Assembly (NCBI GenBank): GCA_017454425.1
Contig: JAFTCZ010000041.1
Span: forward strand, 1 to 13,553
Direction: 5' to 3'
Length of the DNA stretch: 13,553 bases
Source of the DNA: Clostridia bacterium
GTDB lineage: Bacteria > Bacillota_A > Clostridia > Christensenellales > UBA1242
In this document: positions 11,587 through 13,553 of the stretch, one piece after another
Layout: every line of letters starts with the position of its first letter
How positions within the stretch are numbered: position 1 is the first letter of the stretch
Made by a program: the position numbers and the translations under genes
The notes under the pieces: model-generated
Told to the model about the DNA's origin: nothing
The model's input: only the letters and a program-made list of their open reading frames with translations
Databases searched by the model: none

Positions 11587-13098
11587 CTATTTTGTTATTT
11601 GCTTCATTATGTTGTTTACTTGTTTTTTTGTATAATATCCAAATTGCTTAAGGTCGCCGGTTACAATCTCACTGCCATATCCGTGCAAGGTAATTTTTTC
11701 TTTAGGGATATTGCAATAGTTTGATATAAGATTAATAAGTCTTGGTACACAAAAACTTCCTTGGCAGCGCCCCATTGATGGTCGCACTCGGCGTTTGATG
11801 GCATCAATTGATGTTGGACGAAGAGGACTATTTAAGATATCAATAACTTCGCCTTCGCTTACATTTTCGCACTTGCAAATAACTTTGCCATATGATGGGT
11901 TTGATTTTATAAGCGCATTTAGTTCTTTTCGCGAAAGGGTAGATAAGTCAGGATATGGTTTGCGCAATTTTGGTGTAATATTTTTTGTTTTTACTCCGTC
12001 AGCTATTAACATATCACAAACATAAATTGCAATGGCAGGTGCACTTGTTAGCCCAGGAGAACATATCCCTAGGGTGTAATAATATCTTGGGTGTGTTTTG
12101 TCTCGTTCTATAACAAAATCGGTGCCTACTTTATCACGAATTCCTGCAAACAATTTGATTGTTTTCCCAAAATTTGGCCTGTTTATGGTCATGCAAACTT
12201 TATCAACAATTTGTGCAATACTTTCGGTCGAAACAGATGTGTCGTCTTTTTCACAAGGAGTGGCGGTAGGGCCCAGCAAAATGTTTCCGTGCACTGTCAA
12301 GTTTGCTACAATACCTTTTCCCATGGCTGTTGGCAGCGGAAAAATAGGGCGTTTGACATACCCCTCAAGGCATTTATCAAGAATTATATATTCACCCTTA
12401 ACATAACTTACATTTTGTGGTATTGGCAAACCAAGCAATTTATTTATATCAACAGCGTTTGCGCCCGCGCAGTTGACAACATATTTTGCATGTACACAAT
12501 TAAGAGGTGCAAAATTATCTTTGGCATAAATTGTATATTTATCACGCTCTTGTTTAATTTTGTTTACATCAAAATAACAATAAACCGTGCCACCATTTAC
12601 AATGCCTTCTTCGGCTAGTGCCACGCACACATTATATGGGCTAACAAGCCCACCCGTTGGCGCAAACAAACCAAGGGTAACATCTTTTTGCAGGTTGGGT
12701 TCCATAGCGTGCAATTCTTTGTTTTCGACAATACGCAATCCCTTAACACCATTTTGTTTGCCTCGTTTAAGCAAATCATTTAATCTTTCGCGCCCCTCTT
12801 CGTTAGATACTGTCAAGGTGCCACATGGCAAATATTTTACGCCAAGGCGTTTGCACATAGCAGGGTAGAGTAAATTTCCTTGCAAATTAAACTTTGCCAT
12901 AAGCGAACCCGGAGTTGGGTCATATCCAGAATGTACAATTCCGCTGTTTGCTTTTGTGCTTCCGTTGCTAACATCTTCAGACGCTTCCAAAAGTACGCAT
13001 TTTACGCCTTTTCGGCACAGTTCACTAAAAAGTGCAGTGCCCACAATTCCGCCACCGATAATAGCAACTTCAAAATTATCAACAAGTTGTTTTGTCAA
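11587..13098 (-). CDS. GlpO/GlpA-like FAD-dependent glycerol-3-phosphate dehydrogenase with BFD domain
   Basis: A 503-residue protein of the DAO family with an N-terminal FAD fold (VAIIGGGIVGTALFSEL, 11-27) and STKANSGIVHSGYDP (47-61), as in GlpO/GlpA-type glycerol-3-phosphate dehydrogenases. Residues from about 403 form a BFD-like [2Fe-2S] domain with cysteines C408, C410, C445 and C450 (CKC ... CQGSFC). The expected reaction is sn-glycerol-3-phosphate to dihydroxyacetone phosphate, with electrons to FAD and the cluster. The adjacent divergent glpK and the two downstream redox genes support this role; without them a general DAO-family oxidoreductase would be the safe name. The start is TTG at 13098 with GGGGGT nine bases upstream; there is no in-frame ATG or GTG nearby that keeps the FAD motif. 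It is the first gene of the reverse-strand operon. Confidence 0.88.
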   Translation of the reverse strand: MTKQLVDNFEVAIIGGGIVGTALFSELCRKGVKCVLLEASEDVSNGSTKANSGIVHSGYDPTPGSLMAKFNLQGNLLYPAMCKRLGVKYLPCGTLTVSNEEGRERLNDLLKRGKQNGVKGLRIVENKELHAMEPNLQKDVTLGLFAPTGGLVSPYNVCVALAEEGIVNGGTVYCYFDVNKIKQERDKYTIYAKDNFAPLNCVHAKYVVNCAGANAVDINKLLGLPIPQNVSYVKGEYIILDKCLEGYVKRPIFPLPTAMGKGIVANLTVHGNILLGPTATPCEKDDTSVSTESIAQIVDKVCMTINRPNFGKTIKLFAGIRDKVGTDFVIERDKTHPRYYYTLGICSPGLTSAPAIAIYVCDMLIADGVKTKNITPKLRKPYPDLSTLSRKELNALIKSNPSYGKVICKCENVSEGEVIDILNSPLRPTSIDAIKRRVRPSMGRCQGSFCVPRLINLISNYCNIPKEKITLHGYGSEIVTGDLKQFGYYTKKQVNNIMKQITK

Positions 13099-13130
13099 AG
13101 CACAATACCCCCATTTTGTAATATAATTTT

Positions 13131-13159
13131 ATTTTATCTATTATGCCTATCAAAGTCAA
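13131..13159 (-). promoter_or_regulatory. Promoter of the reverse-strand glp operon
   Basis: On the reverse strand TTGACT (13154-13159), 17 bases, then TAAAAT (13131-13136). Transcription would start near 13124, about 25 bases before the TTG start at 13098. Confidence 0.6.
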
Positions 13160-13162
13160 ATA

Positions 13163-13182
13163 TTTGCAATTAAAATTGCAAA
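13163..13182. promoter_or_regulatory. Palindromic operator candidate between the divergent glp promoters
   Basis: TTTGCAAT and ATTGCAAA form a perfect 8-bp inverted repeat around TAAA (13171-13174). It ends 3 bases before the operon's -35 on one side and 6 bases before the -35 of glpK on the other. A second odd-centred palindrome, CAAAATCATTTTG (13179-13191), overlaps it and the glpK -35. The match to a CcpA cre consensus is poor, so a local regulator is more likely. Confidence 0.5.
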
Positions 13183-13188
13183 ATCATT

Positions 13189-13216
13189 TTGTGTTTTTGT
13201 CTTTTAATGTTACAAT
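13189..13216 (+). promoter_or_regulatory. Promoter of glpK
   Basis: TACAAT (13211-13216) preceded by TG and one base (13208-13209) is an extended -10. The weak -35 TTGTGT (13189-13194) is 16 bases upstream. Confidence 0.5.
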
Positions 13217-13263
13217 GTATTCAACAAAACATTATTGGGCAAAAAAATTTGTGGAGGGGGTTT

Positions 13264-13553
13264 ATGCCAAAAAGATATATAGTTGCTATTGATGCAGGAA
13301 CAACAAGTGTACGCACAGCACTTTATGATACAAGGTCGGGTGTTATGGTGCGTTCGTTTTCTTCTCGTATATCACAAAGTTATCCACACAGCGGTTGGGT
13401 CGATCAAGATGGTGCCGAAATTTGGGCGCGTATTCGTGAAAATCTTTCAAAAACGGTTTATGGCTTAAAAGAAAGTGACATATACGGCATGGGTATCACA
13501 AACCAGCGTGAGACTGTTGTGATGTGGGATAAGGAAACAGGAGTTCCTATTGC
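13264..13553 (+). CDS. glpK: Glycerol kinase, N-terminal part (runs off the window)
   Basis: The first 96 residues of an FGGY-family sugar kinase. It starts MPKRYIVAIDAGTTSVRTAL, the phosphate 1 motif (DAGTTS), then YPHSGWVDQDGAEIWA and GMGITNQRETVVMWDKETG, which are characteristic of glycerol kinase rather than xylulose or ribulose kinases. GlpK phosphorylates glycerol with ATP to sn-glycerol-3-phosphate. GGAGGGGG lies just upstream of ATG 13264. It is divergent from the dehydrogenase operon, with a shared control region of 165 bases containing a palindrome, fitting coordinate induction. The gene is open to the right edge with no stop; the rest lies outside the window. Confidence 0.93.
   Translation, partial: MPKRYIVAIDAGTTSVRTALYDTRSGVMVRSFSSRISQSYPHSGWVDQDGAEIWARIRENLSKTVYGLKESDIYGMGITNQRETVVMWDKETGVPI

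Noticed and set aside
10951..12618. Plus-strand open frames opposite the FAD oxidoreductase and GlpO-like genes
   Set aside because: Cys/Asn-rich noise opposite genes with clear cofactor motifs.
13163..13191. CcpA cre site in the glp control region
   Set aside because: The palindromes lack the central CG and flanking TG..CA pattern of cre sites.
1..13553. tRNA, rRNA, CRISPR array, insertion sequence or prophage
   Set aside because: No cloverleaf-like or rRNA-like sequence, no regularly spaced repeats, and no transposase, integrase or terminal inverted repeats were seen.

Overview
The window is AT-rich DNA from a low-GC bacterium, most likely an uncultured member of the Clostridia or a related Firmicutes lineage. 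The evidence is gene content: a Clostridia-type Y-family polymerase, Tex, and a glycerol-3-phosphate oxidation cluster built from a GlpO/GlpA-like protein with a C-terminal [2Fe-2S] BFD-like domain, a second FAD oxidoreductase and a DUF1667 protein, next to glpK. Supporting signs are strong purine-rich ribosome binding sites, many hairpin-plus-T terminators, extended -10 promoters and the standard code (TGG for Trp). I see no rRNA, tRNA, CRISPR array, insertion sequence or integrase.

Layout. Positions 1-160 hold a terminator, an 11-bp tandem repeat and an extended -10 promoter, followed by an unannotated 46-residue small ORF (163-303) with a strong Shine-Dalgarno. A DUF378 membrane protein (361-588) and a TspO/MBR protein (729-1193) follow, each closed by a terminator. 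A reverse-strand Y-family DNA polymerase (1239-2466) is broken by a frameshift near 1704-1711, exactly where the catalytic part meets the little-finger domain. Its promoter overlaps a palindrome resembling a LexA (SOS) box. Divergent from it is an iron-containing alcohol dehydrogenase (2648-3847), then a lysine-rich protein of unknown function (3937-4437), both behind very similar promoters.

The reverse-strand tex gene (4603-6906) is divergent from two overlapping tandem NUDIX paralogues (7062-8251) that carry ADP-ribose-pyrophosphatase-like motifs. The right-hand part is a reverse-strand series. It runs from 13098 down to 8970 as GlpO-like dehydrogenase, FAD/NAD oxidoreductase, DUF1667 iron-sulfur candidate, and a membrane-anchored bacterial PH-domain protein with a long charged coiled-coil tail, with gaps of only 2 to 11 bases between genes. 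A separately promoted orphan gene (8294-8908) follows. glpK starts divergently at 13264 and runs off the window.

Function. glpK plus the three-protein oxidoreductase set form a glycerol catabolic locus: phosphorylation to glycerol-3-phosphate, then oxidation to dihydroxyacetone phosphate, with electrons probably routed through the [2Fe-2S] domain, the second flavoprotein and the cysteine-rich DUF1667 protein. The divergent glp promoters flank an 8-bp-arm palindrome that is a good operator candidate. The least explained parts are the PH/coiled-coil membrane protein at the tail of this operon, the orphan gene behind a palindromic promoter, the small ORF at 163, and the broken polymerase with its SOS-like site.
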